Shown one piece after another: positions 46,035-55,749 of a stretch of 64,000 nt of DNA. How positions within the stretch are numbered: the first letter of the stretch is position 1; each line of letters opens with the position of its first letter. Under the pieces are notes generated by a model. It made no database searches. It had not been told where the DNA came from and was given only the letters and a program-made list of their open reading frames with translations. A program made the translations under genes and the position numbers. The stretch comes from Arion vulgaris (lineage: Eukaryota; Mollusca; Gastropoda; Stylommatophora; Arionidae), in NCBI GenBank assembly GCA_020796225.1, contig CM036759.1:2851782-2915781 (forward strand), read 5' to 3'.

Positions 46035-46375
46035 TCATCCTTCATTTGATGCAACAAATGTATCTCTTTGATCTCGCTCCCTTCATTTGATGCAACAAAG
46101 GTATCTCTTTGATCTCACTCCCTTCATTTGATGCAACAAAGGTATCTCTTTGATCTTACTCACTTCATTTGATGCAACAAAGGTATCTCTTTGATCTCAC
46201 TCCCTTCATTTGATGCAACAAAGGTATCTCTTTGATCTTGCTCCCTTCATTTGATGCAACAAAGGTATCTCTTTGATCTCTCCTGATCCTCACTCTTCAT
46301 TTGATGCAACAAAGGTATCTCTTTGATCTTACTCCCTTCATTTGATGCAACAAAGGTATCTCTTTGATCTTACTC
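46035..46375. repeat. Minisatellite, ~41-bp unit, about 8 copies
   Basis: The unit contains TCCCTTCATTTGATGCAACA and AAGGTATCTCTTTGATCTCA. Confidence 0.95.
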
Positions 46376-46529
46376 TCATGCATACAGTATCTCCATTTTG
46401 ATGCAATGAAGTTATCAGCTCATTAGTTTACTCAGTGATTACTGACTTCAATGAAGGTGAGATTAAATTTCTCAAGCCTACTGTTAACAAATGGTTAAAA
46501 GTAGCTTTAGTGTTTAACTTGAGCACCTA

Positions 46530-46760
46530 AAAGAACCCTTGACAGCTGAAAATTGATAAAAGTAAGTTGGAAAGCTACTGCCCGAGCAAAATTCCTTAAA
46601 ACTTAAAAATAAAATCCCCCAAAAATGTTCACCGTCATCAATATTAAATCGAGGAATCTCATCAGTTCTATGCAGCTCGTACATTGTCGCTGAGATCTTT
46701 CTGTGTAAAAAAGATATCGGAGCACACATGGATATTAAAGGAAACACAATGATGATGTTC
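46530..46760 (+). mobile_element. 3' tail of a LINE family, copy 1
   Basis: Shares in order GTTGGAAAGCTACTGCCCG, TTCTATGCAGCTCGTACATT, CGCTGAGATCTTTCTGTGTA, GAGCACACATGGATA and ATGATGATGTTCCTATC with the copies at 51190 and 62095. The family ends in (ATCA)n. Confidence 0.75.
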
Positions 46761-46965
46761 CTATCTATCAATCTATCTGTCTATCTATCTGTCTATCTAT
46801 CTGTCTGTCTGTATATCTATCTGTCTATCTATCAATCTATCTGTCTATCTATCTGTCTGTCTATCTGTCTGTCTGTATATCTATCTGTCTATCTATCAAT
46901 CTATCTATCTGTCTGTCTGTATATCTATCTGTCTGTCTATCAATCTATCTATCTATCAATGTTCT
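46761..46965. repeat. Tetranucleotide array (TATC/TGTC)n grown from the LINE tail
   Basis: TATC and TGTC repeats with interspersed CAATCTATCTGTC blocks, continuous with the LINE 3' end. Confidence 0.92.
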
Positions 46966-47053
46966 TGAATAAATATTGTAGAAATGTTATCATTTCCATG
47001 TACAACAGAACAAGACAAATAATTATTGAATAGACTAATTTATGTATACATAC

Positions 47054-47134
47054 CTTTCTTTGACAATAAAGAATGCGCCTAGTTGTGACAGCATTGTGCA
47101 AGAGAAGACGGCTAGTACTTCGAAACGCTCAAAC
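47054..47134 (-). CDS. SLC30A6: SLC30A6 exon 6
   Basis: With GG from exon 5 the frame reads G-F-E-R-F-E-V-L-A-V-F-S-C-T-M-L, then S-Q-L-G-A-F-F-I-V-K-E. This matches F-E-R-L-E-V-L-A-V-F-A-S-T-V-L-A-Q-L-G-A-L-F-I-L-K-E-S of ZnT6, covering membrane helix three. The acceptor is CTATATATGGCCAG and the donor AG|GTATGT. Incoming phase 2 and outgoing phase 2 agree with exons 5 and 7. Confidence 0.95.
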
Positions 47135-47370
47135 CTGGCCATATATAGGAAACTTGTCATTCAACATACAAGAAACTAATCATGCAATGATATCATCAAA
47201 TATGTCAGTTATCATAAATATGAAAATAGAACACTGGTCACTCAATGGCAAACTGTTTAGTTAGTTGGTTAATTAGTTGCTTAGGTAGTTAATTGTTGGT
47301 TGGTTGGTTGGTTAGTTGGTCAACTAGTTAGTTGGTTAGTCTGTGGATGCTTGATAAATGCATGCTAAAA

Positions 47371-47612
47371 CCGCCCGAGTGGTTACCGGGGACCAAATTT
47401 GGAGTGTAAAGAATAGAACCACTGTTACCTGCCACGCATGTCGTAAGAGGCGACTAAGGAGGTTTGGCTGAAATCAGATGCACATGTCCTAAATGTGTAG
47501 AAATCTTTGCGTTTAGGGGCCTACCAAACCAATATACACGTTCTTGGCAAAGATAAAATATATCACAAAGAGTGATTAAAATTGGTCATAAAGAACAACG
47601 CAAAGAAGAAGA
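47371..47612 (+). mobile_element. S4a SINE-like element
   Basis: Head CCGCCCGAGTGGTTACCGGG, GTGTAAAGAATAGAACCACT, core GTCGTAAGAGGCGACTAAGG, TTTAGGGGCCTACCAAACCA, tail AACGCAAAGAAGAAGAGG. GCATGC followed by A/T-rich bases flanks both ends, a possible imperfect duplication. Confidence 0.92.
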
Positions 47613-47716
47613 GGAGCATGCAAACAATTGATGTATGGTGATCTTAATGGGGGGAAAATGATCAGTTGGCAGACAGAACAAAAAATATGCTTCATCGACA
47701 CTCTTATAAAGTGTCT

Positions 47717-48150
47717 CTAAAATGTTTTGATAGACACCATGTGCTGGAAAGCCCTTGCACAAGATCTCCCTTCGATTTTATCAGTTGTCACAATGTGTTC
47801 TAAACCTCCCTCTCTCATCACATATCTGAAAAATGATGACTGATTCTTTCTTATATTAATGATAAGCTTTCTCTGTGTCTTTGCCTCATTCAACACCTTC
47901 ACATTCATCATTTTAGCAGTCCATGGGATTGTCAGCATTTTTTGGTAAAACCACATCTCTGTGGCCTCCAAAGATTTTTCTGCCTGTTTGTTTACCATCC
48001 AGTGTTTGGAGTGCTATGATGATAGTCCTCATATAACTGATAACTGTTACCGACCGTGACTCGCATCCGTATGTCAGTATTGGCACTATGTAGCACTGAA
48101 TAACTCTCATTCTGACCTCAATTGACAGTGACCTGTTGCATTTGAGTATA
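47717..48150 (-). mobile_element. Truncated LINE 3' fragment, same family as 40310-41950
   Basis: The - strand reads S-L-S-I-E-V-R-M-R-V-I-Q-C-Y, P-I-L-T-Y-G-C-E-S, then S-L-E-A-T-E-M-W-F-Y and I-P-W-T-A-K-M-M-N-V-K-V-L, matching the C-terminal part of the 40-42 kb element. It is disrupted and lacks the RT core. Confidence 0.9.
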
Positions 48151-48559
48151 ATAGGTTCTACAAATATAATGAAGACATCAATAACAAGGAAATTCAAAAT
48201 GGTAAAAAAACCCAGAACAGCTCATCAATTTGGGTTGTAATTTTGATTATACAGGAAATACTACCAAACAAATTATGCTAAGAATTGTCAAATCAACATC
48301 AGCTTTTAAAAGTCTAAATAAAATATGAAACTGCAAGTTATATAGTTTCAAAACTAAATTACAAATTTTCAATTGCAATGTTGTATCAGTCTGAACATAT
48401 GCCAGCCAGAGTTGGAAAATGACTACAGGTATAGGAAGCATGTTGAATGATTTTGAAAATAGATGTCTGTGAAAAATAAATGAACATAAAATAGAACAAA
48501 TTGAAGAGAAGAGATGAAAACATGAAATGTCTGGTCAATCACTAGTAACAACTATGGAA
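48151..48559. other. Unique intron sequence
   Basis: AT-rich, with no gene or element recognised. Confidence 0.5.
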
Positions 48560-49582
48560 AAATTGTTTTCTAGCCATATGTAAGTATAATGGTAGAAGCA
48601 TGTAAGTATAATGGTAGGAGCCATATGTAAGTATAATGGTAGAGAGCCATATGTAAGTATAATGGTACGAGAGCCATATGTAAGTATAATGGTGTAGCAT
48701 ATGGTATAATGAGTGAGCCATATGTAAGTATAATGGTAGAGAGCCATATGTAAGTATAATGGTATGAGAGCCATATGTAAGTATAATGGTATGTGAGCCA
48801 TATGTAAGTATAATGGTATGAGAGCCATATGTAAGTATAATGGTACGAGAGCCATATGTAAGTATAATGGTAAGAGAGCCATATGTAAGTATAATGGTAG
48901 TAGAGCCATATGTAAGTATAATGGTAAGTGAGCCATATGTAAGTATATGGTAAGGAGCCATATGTAAGTATAATGGTAAGAGAGCCATATGTAAGTATAA
49001 TGGTACGAGAGCCATATGTAAGTATAATGTAGGGCCATATGTAAGTATAATGTACGAGAGCCATATGTAAGTATAATAAGGTACGAGAGCCATATGTAAG
49101 TATAATGGTACGAGAGCCATATGTAAGTATAATGGTACGAGAGCCATATGTAAGTATAATGGTACGAGAGCCATATGTAAGTATAATGGTACGAGAGCCA
49201 TATGTAAGTATAATGGTACGAGAGCCATATGTAAGTATAATGGTAGAAGAGCCATATGTAAGTATAATGTACAGAGCCATATGTAAGTATAATGGTCGAG
49301 AGCCATATGTAAGTATAATGGTAGAGAGCCATATGTAAGTATAATGGTAAGAGGCCATATGTAAGTATAATGGTACGAGGCCATATGTAAGTATAATGGT
49401 ACGAGAGCCATATGTAAGTATATGGTACGAGAGCCATATGTAAGTATAATGGTACGAGAGCCATATGTAAGTATAATGGTACGAGAGCCATATGTAAGTA
49501 TAGGGTACGAGGCCATATGTAAGTATAATGGAGAGCCATATGTAAGTATAATGGTACGAGAGCCATATGTAAGTATAATGGT
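48560..49582. repeat. Minisatellite, ~27-bp unit, about 38 copies
   Basis: The unit contains GAGCCATATGTAAGTATAAT followed by GGTACGA. Because each unit carries GTAAGTATA on the + strand, every copy resembles a strong U1 target, but antisense to SLC30A6. Frames on the - strand are partly open. Unit length varies by 1-4 bp. Confidence 0.96.
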
Positions 49583-49831
49583 GAAATGAAAATCGTGGCA
49601 TATCCTAAGGGATGTAGCCATCAACCACAGTAAACTAGTCGTTGATTTTTTAGGCACCACTTATACGTTCAGTAGTTGCCATTGCTTTCTGAACGGTGAG
49701 GTCTATTTTTACCTTTTGTTAAAATCCCACGGAAACGAATTTGCTTCCAAACTTGCCCACCGTGGGGTTTGAACCATGACGTTTGGGTTCATGATCGAGC
49801 TCACTACCGCTTGAGCTACAGACGCTCACTA
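49583..49831 (-). mobile_element. S2 tRNA-derived SINE inserted at the array edge
   Basis: On the - strand: TGTAGCTCAAGCGGTAGTGA (A-box region) and GGTTCAAACCCC (B box). A 13-bp repeat, TAAGTATAATGGT, lies at 49570-49582 and 49832-49844, and it is part of the 27-bp array unit. Confidence 0.95.
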
Positions 49832-50054
49832 TAAGTATAATGGTACGAGAGGAATATAATAATAATAATGGGGCTCTAGTTGTCTGAAAACCGACAGAGA
49901 TTTATGATATCTGACACTGAATGAATCCAAGATTAAACAATGTTTTCCAGTCTAGAGAAAGAAGTTTTTAGTTAAGGAGATGTTACAAGACATTTATGAT
50001 AACTAAAAGTTATGTCTGATCTTTAAATGAGAAATATATTTTATGAAAACTCAC

Positions 50055-50120
50055 CCAAAAGAAAAAGCACTGACTGGATGTTGTGTTTGAACCCAGACAC
50101 TTAGCAAGCAGGTCATCAGA
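50055..50120 (-). CDS. SLC30A6: SLC30A6 exon 5
   Basis: With AG from exon 4 this reads S-L-M-T-C-L-L-S-V-W-V-Q-T-Q-H-P-V-S-A-F, then S-F-G. It matches S-L-M-T-C-L-I-S-Y-W-V...P-V-Y-S-F-G of ZnT6 (end of membrane helix two and the loop before F-E-R-L-E). The acceptor is TTTCCTCCCAATACAG and the donor GG|GTGAGT. Its 66 nt fit both phases. Confidence 0.94.
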
Positions 50121-50179
50121 CTGTATTGGGAGGAAACATTGATTGTAATATTACAATTTTTTATTCAAATAAAGGATCT

Positions 50180-50434
50180 TCTTCTTCTTCAAACGCTCAA
50201 TATCGACCACTTGTCAACCACTCTGTGTGATTTCTATGTGATCTGAGCCTAAGAGCGATTGTATGTTGTGCCAGTTATGTGCCTACAAGTAGGCCAGCAC
50301 ATCCAATTACTGCGCTGCTTTTTATTTACTAGGGTAGCATCCCTAGGGCCTATATCAGTCGCCTCTTACAACATGCATTGTAGGTCGCAGTGGCACTATT
50401 CTTTGCTTCCTATGGGCCCGGCACCACACGTGCG
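50180..50434 (-). mobile_element. S4b SINE-like element with target-site duplication
   Basis: Left end TCTTCTTCTTCAAACGCTCA, GTGCCTACAAGTAGGCCAGC, TTTATTTACTAGGGTAGC, right end GGGCCCGGCACCACACGTGC. A 13-bp repeat, AAATAAAGGATCT, lies at 50167-50179 and 50435-50447. Confidence 0.95.
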
Positions 50435-50589
50435 AAATAAAGGATCTACAGATGAAGAATTAATTTTATTGTATCGGGTTTTCCCCATATGACTCGGCCT
50501 CACTTCACACAAAACACAAACTCAGCAACTAGAACAGTAATTCAATGGATTGTCGAAAATATACACCATGTGAATATTTTGGTCAGCTG

Positions 50590-51000
50590 TGCAGTGTGTA
50601 AGAAAGATCATTCTTGTCTGCAAGTGCATACAGTGAGTCTGTAAGAAAGATCATTCTTGTCTGCAAGTGCATACAGTGAGTCTGTAAGAAAGATCATTCT
50701 TGTCTGCAGGTACAAACCTATGAGCAACGTATACACGTTCTTGGCAAAGATCAAACATATCACAAAGAATGATTAAAATTGGTCGTAAAGAACGAAAGCA
50801 GAGAAGAAGAAGAGAAGAAGAAGTCTGCAGGTACCTGCAGTGAGTCTGGAAGACAGACTATTTTGTCTGCAGGTGCATACAGTGAGTCTGTAAGAAAGAC
50901 TTTCTTGTCTCCAGGTGCCTACAGTGAGTCTGTAAGAAAGACTATCTTGTCTGCAGGTGCCTACAGTGAGTGGGTAAGAAAGACTATCTTGTATGCAAGT
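50590..51000. repeat. Minisatellite, ~44-bp unit, interrupted by an S4a fragment
   Basis: The unit contains GTGAGTCTGTAAGAAAGA and TTCTTGTCTGCAAGTGCATA. About eight copies lie on the two sides of 50721-50825. Confidence 0.9.
50721..50825 (+). mobile_element. 3' part of an S4a element inside the 44-bp array
   Basis: GAGCAACGTATACACGTTCT, AAAATTGGTCGTAAAGAACG and a GAAGAAGAAG tail, as in the full S4a copies. The 5' truncation is typical of target-primed insertion. Confidence 0.88.
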
Positions 51001-51190
51001 GCCCGCAGCTTATTCATGTGATGCGCTACTATCAGGAGAGTTGTGAGTTCTGCTTTGTGGTTGCAACATACTCTTCTGGTGGTAGGAGCCAGCAGATATA
51101 TAGTGGTGTCTTGGTACTTAATGTAAACTCCTGCTCCACCATTCAAGGTGCTCTGAAAACTAAGGTTGTTATATTTGTTACTGTACGTAA
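50961..51190 (-). mobile_element. RNase H fragment of a non-LTR retrotransposon
   Basis: The - strand reads L-N-G-G-A-G-V-Y-I-K-Y, A-P-T-T-R-R-V-C-C-N-H-K-A-E-L-T-T-L-L, matching the G-G-A/S-G-V-Y-I-x-Y ... C-S-N-Y-R-A-E-L pattern of LINE RNase H domains. The leading catalytic Asp segment is not visible, so this is a remnant. Confidence 0.8.
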
Positions 51191-51490
51191 AAGACCCCTT
51201 GAGAAGGGGTTCAAAATTGAGAAGAGCAAGCTGGAAAGCTGCTGCTCTGGCAAAATTCATTAAAAAGATTACAAATAAAATTCCTACAAAATATTTTCAC
51301 CATCTTCCAAATTACATCATGGACCCTCGCCGGTGCTACAGAGTTCGTGCTCTGCAGCTGAACCCTCGCCGGTGCTATGCAGTTCATGCACTGCAGCTGA
51401 GATCTTCCTGTGCAAGAAAAATATCTGAGCACACATGGTTATTCACCAAAGTTCAATGATGATGGTCCTATCAATCAATCAATCTCTATA
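51191..51490 (+). mobile_element. 3' tail of a LINE family, copy 2
   Basis: Same tail as 46530 and 62095, ending ATGATGATGGTCCTATC and (AATC)n. A 41-bp piece with ACCCTCGCCGGTGCTA and CTGCAGCTGA is duplicated in tandem at 51322-51403. Confidence 0.8.
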
Positions 51491-51567
51491 AGCTGTAACA
51501 CAGCATAACAAACACTGTTTTCAAAGTAAAGACAGAAGAAGAAGAACAAGAAGCATCTGTGACTGAC

Positions 51568-51610
51568 CTCAGAATATCAAATATCAAAAGAAAACCAAAT
51601 GCAGTCAGAG
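51568..51610 (-). CDS. SLC30A6: SLC30A6 exon 4 (43 nt), membrane helix two
   Basis: With G from exon 3 this reads A-L-T-A-F-G-F-L-L-I-F-D-I-L, and AG begins the next Ser. It matches A-L-T-A-Y-T-Y-L-T-I-F-D-L-F of ZnT6, including the lone Asp where other ZnTs have HxxxD; the His is absent, as in ZnT6. The acceptor is TTTTCTTTCCACAG and the donor AG|GTCAGT is weaker than the others. Phases agree with both neighbours. Confidence 0.92.
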
Positions 51611-51847
51611 CTGTGGAAAGAAAACAAAAATGACTGTAAAAATGTTCAGTTTATCAATGGCATAAATAAATATATTTTATCAATAATATAAATCTGTATT
51701 TTTTTTAATGAATATAACTTTAGCCATAACAAACGTTACAACTCTTATAACACTTTCTAGATTTAATTGGATACAGAGCCAGGCTCAGAACACACCTTCT
51801 AGATTAGTTAAAGTTACTGACACAAGACAAATGTAGATGATCCTTAC

Positions 51848-51926
51848 CCATGCTGCTCGTTGAGTGAGACCAGTAGAGAAGAACAACTGTGCACAAAATG
51901 GTGAGTGTAAGTAAGTACATAATTTT
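51848..51926 (-). CDS. SLC30A6: SLC30A6 exon 3, membrane helix one
   Basis: The frame reads K-I-M-Y-L-L-T-L-T-I-L-C-T-V-V-L-L, then Y-W-S-H-S-T-S-S-M. This fits K-I-L-L-F-G-V-I-N-L-I-C...W-C-S-S-T-N-S-I of ZnT6 and is a good membrane helix. The donor is GG|GTAAGG. The acceptor, GTAGGCCAAG, is less typical than the rest. It has 26 codons plus one base; the phases fit. Confidence 0.9.
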
Positions 51927-52653
51927 CTTGGCCTACAACATAAAGAAATCAACAACATTTGAACAAATCTGGAATACTATGTTATGATTCTCTAAACTGA
52001 AATACAGAATAGAAATAATCTGCAGAATGAATTCAATATTCAGGAAATATAAAAAGCAACAAATATGAAATGACTGTCAGGAAAACAGGAAAAGTTCTCT
52101 CATTTCAAAACAAAGATAAAATAATTTTGTAGTTAACAGGGTCTGAATTTCTACACTTCTGTTGTATCATCTACTTGATAAAAACCTTTTTGTTGAAACG
52201 TTGCGGTATATTATTTTTGTAATTTGTAAAACTAAAGTACTTTGTTTTTACGTGTTTCACCATTACTACATAATTTTACTGCAGTTTTCCCTCAAATTGA
52301 TAATAGTTAACAAGTCAGGACAAAATATCAATAACATAAATATCAAATGTAAATGTATTCATGTAGCATTCCTTTATAAAAACAGTTTTCATCACAGCCT
52401 ATCTGAAAGTCTTGCAATCTCTATCCAACTTTTCGTACCTCCTCTATCACTGTGTTCAAGGTTTAGTTGATGTCCTGTTGCCACCATCATCTTGGTCGTC
52501 CCCTACCTTCTCTCCAAGAATCAGGCTCTCTGTTACTGATCTCTTGACACCACTATGTTGTTTAAATTCAGTTTCCACAACATTATTATTTTAAAAAGCA
52601 ATGTTTAAATCTTAAAATTTAAAACTAGTCAACATACACTGCAAGTAATTTAC
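51927..52653. other. SLC30A6 intron 2, mostly unique
   Basis: AT-rich. At about 52170-52205 lies CTTGATAAAAACCTTTTTGT followed by TGAAACGTTGCGG, a motif also found inverted at about 59957-59995. No other element is recognised. Confidence 0.5.
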
Positions 52654-52743
52654 CTCTTGCAATTGTACAAGTTTAGCACATTCTCTGACCAGGGCTCCAA
52701 GTGCTGTGTGATTGTGAGGAGATGTAAATGGATATATTGTTCC
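52654..52743 (-). CDS. SLC30A6: SLC30A6 exon 2, N-terminus
   Basis: After the acceptor TCTAATCTTGCAG the frame reads G-T-I-Y-P-F-T-S-P-H-N-H-T-A-L, then G-A-L-V-R-E-C-A-K-L-V. ZnT6 starts M-G-T-I-H-L-F-R-K-P and continues G-K-L-L-R-E-F, so this is the first bulk coding exon, with the initiator ATG supplied by the exon before. It has 30 codons, phase 0 at both ends; the donor is GAG|GTAAAT. The acceptor is the nearest of about ten tandem copies. Confidence 0.9.
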
Positions 52744-53140
52744 CTGCAAGATTAGATTAAAATGAGAGAATGTAAATGGATATATTGTTCCCTGCAAGAT
52801 TAGATAATGTAAATGGATATATTGTTCCCTGCAAGATTAGATTATGTAAATGGATATATTGTTCCCTGCAAGATTATATTAAAATGAGAGAATGTAAATG
52901 GATATATTGTTCCCTGCAAGATTAAATTATGATATGTAAATGGATATATTGTTCCCTGCAAGATTAGATTAAAATGAGAGAATGTAAATGGATATATTGT
53001 TCCCTGCAAGATTAGATTATGATATGTAAATGGATATATTGTTCCCTGCAAGATTAGATTAAAATGAGAGAATGTAAATGGATATATTGTTCCCTGCAAG
53101 ATTAGATAATGAGATAATGTAAATGGATACATTGTTCCCT
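52744..53140 (-). repeat. 36-50-bp array made of the exon 2 3' splice site, about 9 extra copies
   Basis: On the - strand each unit reads TTTTAATCTAATCTTGCAG, then GGAACAATATATCCATTTAC, that is, the exon 2 polypyrimidine/AG and the first ~22 nt of exon 2. Units are long (with CTCTCA) or short. The frame through the array stays open and repeats G-T-I-Y-P-F-T. The outermost copy, at about 53127, is the most diverged. Confidence 0.94.
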
Positions 53141-53224
53141 GAAAGATTAGTCAATAGTTAACATATACTAATATGCAGACTCTCGAAAGGCAAAATTAAT
53201 TATTGTACCAATCTCATATTTGTT

Positions 53225-53420
53225 TTAACCGGTTAGAACCTTAGGTGCTCAGTCTCCTTCAACAGATGTCAAAATTTGTGTATGCTCATGGTTCTTGTGA
53301 CTTGCTGGTTAAACACACTCATTTGGCCTCACTGGTCTTACTTGAGAATCGTCATTCAAAATTCCTCAATCCTAGTAGAGATTCCATCCACCCATACAAC
53401 AAGCAGTCGCTAATCAACTG
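53225..53420 (+). mobile_element. Decayed retroelement fragment related to 58510-58760
   Basis: GGTGCTCAGTCTCCTTCAAC and GGTTCTTGTGACTTGCTGGT match the 58.5 kb copy. The shared translation V-Y-A-H-G-S-C-D-L-L-V-K-H-T suggests the T-D-G-S start of an RNase H domain. It is short and uncertain. Confidence 0.45.
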
Positions 53421-53565
53421 CACTATGTTGTCCTTATCAATCTTTAACAACAAAAACTATAAATATTGATCCAACCGTGCCTGTTCTCTCACTACTGCCT
53501 ACAACTGTACATCCAGGAAGTAGATTTAAGTAAGTCCCTAAAGGTTGACGTCTGTATATACTACT

Positions 53566-53918
53566 TTTTTTTTTTTTTTTTTTTTTTTCTTTTTTTTTTC
53601 TTTCGTCCGCTTTCAACTCAGACGAAGTTTCATCTCTGAAACTGATTTTTGCGTGAAAATCTGTTTTTCCAATTTCTTACAATGGCAGCAGCGTGCACAT
53701 TGTAAATTACTTACACTGGCAGCCGTGTGCTCAATGTACTCGTAATTAGTATTCCTCGCCATACAGGCAGATTTTCTCCGACTTCAGAGGTACTCACGTT
53801 ATCGTCCTGAGTAAGACCAGGGGACTCGAACAAATGCCGGACAGTAGGTTCGAACCCGAGCTATGAGGCTTCTCACAGCTAGCAGGCCGAGCTACTATCA
53901 ACTACTCTAGGCAGTCCC
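53566..53918 (-). mobile_element. S1 tRNA-derived SINE, full length
   Basis: The T-run at the left is the poly-A tail on the - strand. The head at the right has GGTTCGAACC (B box) and GTAGCTCGGCCTGC (A-box region). A 14-bp duplication, CTGTATATACTACT, lies at 53552-53565 and 53919-53932. It is close in sequence to 28650-28985. Confidence 0.96.
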
Positions 53919-54056
53919 CTGTATATACTACTAAAACCTGTCATTCTGAGACCCTTCGAAGCATGTAGGACACAATAATTGTTCAATATTCTGAATCTCC
54001 GAGAGAACTGAAGAATGACAATAATAACCCCAAACTCCATTTTCATGACACAAATA

Positions 54057-54907
54057 CATTGTCGGTGTGTTGTGTGTAGCTCTATGATGACCCTAGTGGA
54101 TGCAATAACTAGAAAACTTCAGTCACATTTGTCACCACCCTACATAGAACCATTGTTGGTGTGTTGTGTGTAGCTCTGTGATGACCCTAGTGGATGCAAT
54201 AACTATAAAACTTCAGTCACATTTGTCACCACCCTACATAGAACCATTGTTGGTGTGTTGTGTGTAGCTCTGTGATGACCCTAGTGGATGCAATAACTAG
54301 AAAACTTCAGTCACATTTGTCACCACCCTGCATAGAACCATTGTTGGTGTGTTGTGTGTAGCTCTGTGATGACCCTAGTGGATGCAATAACTAGAAAACT
54401 TCAGTCACATTTGTCACCACCCTGCATAGAACCATTGTTGGTGTGTTGTGTGTAGCTCTGTGATGACCCTAGTGGATGCAATAACTAGAAAACTTCAGTC
54501 ACATTTGTCACCACCCTACATAGAACCACTGTTGGTATGTTGTGTGTAGCTCTGTGATGACCCTAGTGGATGCAATAACTAGAAAACTTCAGTCACATTT
54601 GTCACCACCCTGCATAGAACCATTGTTGGTGTGTTGTGTGTAGCTCTGTGATGACCCTAGTGGATGCAATAACTAGAAAACTTCAGTCACATTTGTCACC
54701 ACCCTGCATAGAACCATTGTTGGTGTGTTGTGTGTAGCTCTGTGATGACCCTAGTGGATGCAATAACTAGAAAACTTCAGTCACATTTGTCACCACCCTG
54801 CATAGAACCATTGTTGGTGTGTTGTGTGTAGCTCTGTGATGACCCTGTGGATGCAATAACTAGAAAACTTCAGTCACATTTGTCACCACCCTGCATAGAA
54901 CCATTGT
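54057..54907. repeat. Minisatellite, 94-bp unit, about 9 copies
   Basis: The unit contains CATTGTTGGTGTGTTGTGTG, TAGCTCTGTGATGACCCTAG and TGGATGCAATAACTAGAAAA. Copies are nearly identical. Confidence 0.97.
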
Positions 54908-54928
54908 TGACTGACTGATTGAATGACT

Positions 54929-55181
54929 CGCCCGTGAGGTTCTGGGGTCCATAAGGGAAGTAAAGAATAGTACCACTGCAACCTACAAGGCATGTTGTAT
55001 GAGGCGACTGATGTAGGACCTAGGAAGCTACCCTAGTAAATAAAAAGTGTTGCAGAAATCGGATGTGCTGGCCTACTTGTAGGCGCATAACTGCACAACG
55101 CAAATCACTCTTAGACTCAGATTATATACAAATCACACAGAGTGGTTAACAAGTGGTCGATATGAAGCGTTCGAAGAAGAA
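54929..55181 (+). mobile_element. S4b SINE-like element with target-site duplication
   Basis: Head CGCCCGTGAGGTTCTGGGGT, AGTAAAGAATAGTACCACTG, CTACCCTAGTAAATAAAAAG, GGCCTACTTGTAGGCGCATA, tail TTCGAAGAAGAA. A 12-bp repeat, GATTGAATGACT, lies at 54917-54928 and 55182-55193. Confidence 0.95.
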
Positions 55182-55193
55182 GATTGAATGACT

Positions 55194-55749
55194 GATTGGA
55201 ACATTATCATTGCCCTTTGAGGAATAACTATGTTCTCCAATCTCTTTATTATGCAGGAAGACCTAAGTGCGCCAGACAAACTCCCGAGCACCGAAGAGGG
55301 CTCCAATGTGATTTTTAAAAAGGTGAAAATATGCTGGAATTTTATTTTTAATCAATTTTAACCGGGCTGTGACTTTCCAGCCCACTAGATAAAAGAGAGC
55401 GTAGAGGACTGAGAGAACATCCTATGTATCAGCTAAAGTTTTCAGTTTCATCTGCAGCAACTGTGGCAAGGATTGCCACTCCAGAATAGGACATTACAGC
55501 CATGAGAATTGTGATTCAGCACAGAACAAACTATGTGACGCAGAGCCTATTGTCTCCTGAGACAAAGAGACCAATGATTACGAAGAATTTATATAAAATT
55601 CTTATACTGCCTTATTCTCAGTTATCAACAGTAAAGATATCACTCTTCTTATATCAGTACAGATTAGTGAAATTATTTATGTTAAACATGATGGCTATGA
55701 TTGACAGTAGAACAAAAACTGAAAGAAATGAATGACAGCTGGAACACAA
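55194..55749. other. Intron sequence, unassigned
   Basis: At 55260-55440 there is weak resemblance to a LINE 3' region, such as GGAATTTTATTTTTAATC then GTGACTTTCCAGCCCA. I do not recognise a gene. Confidence 0.4.
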
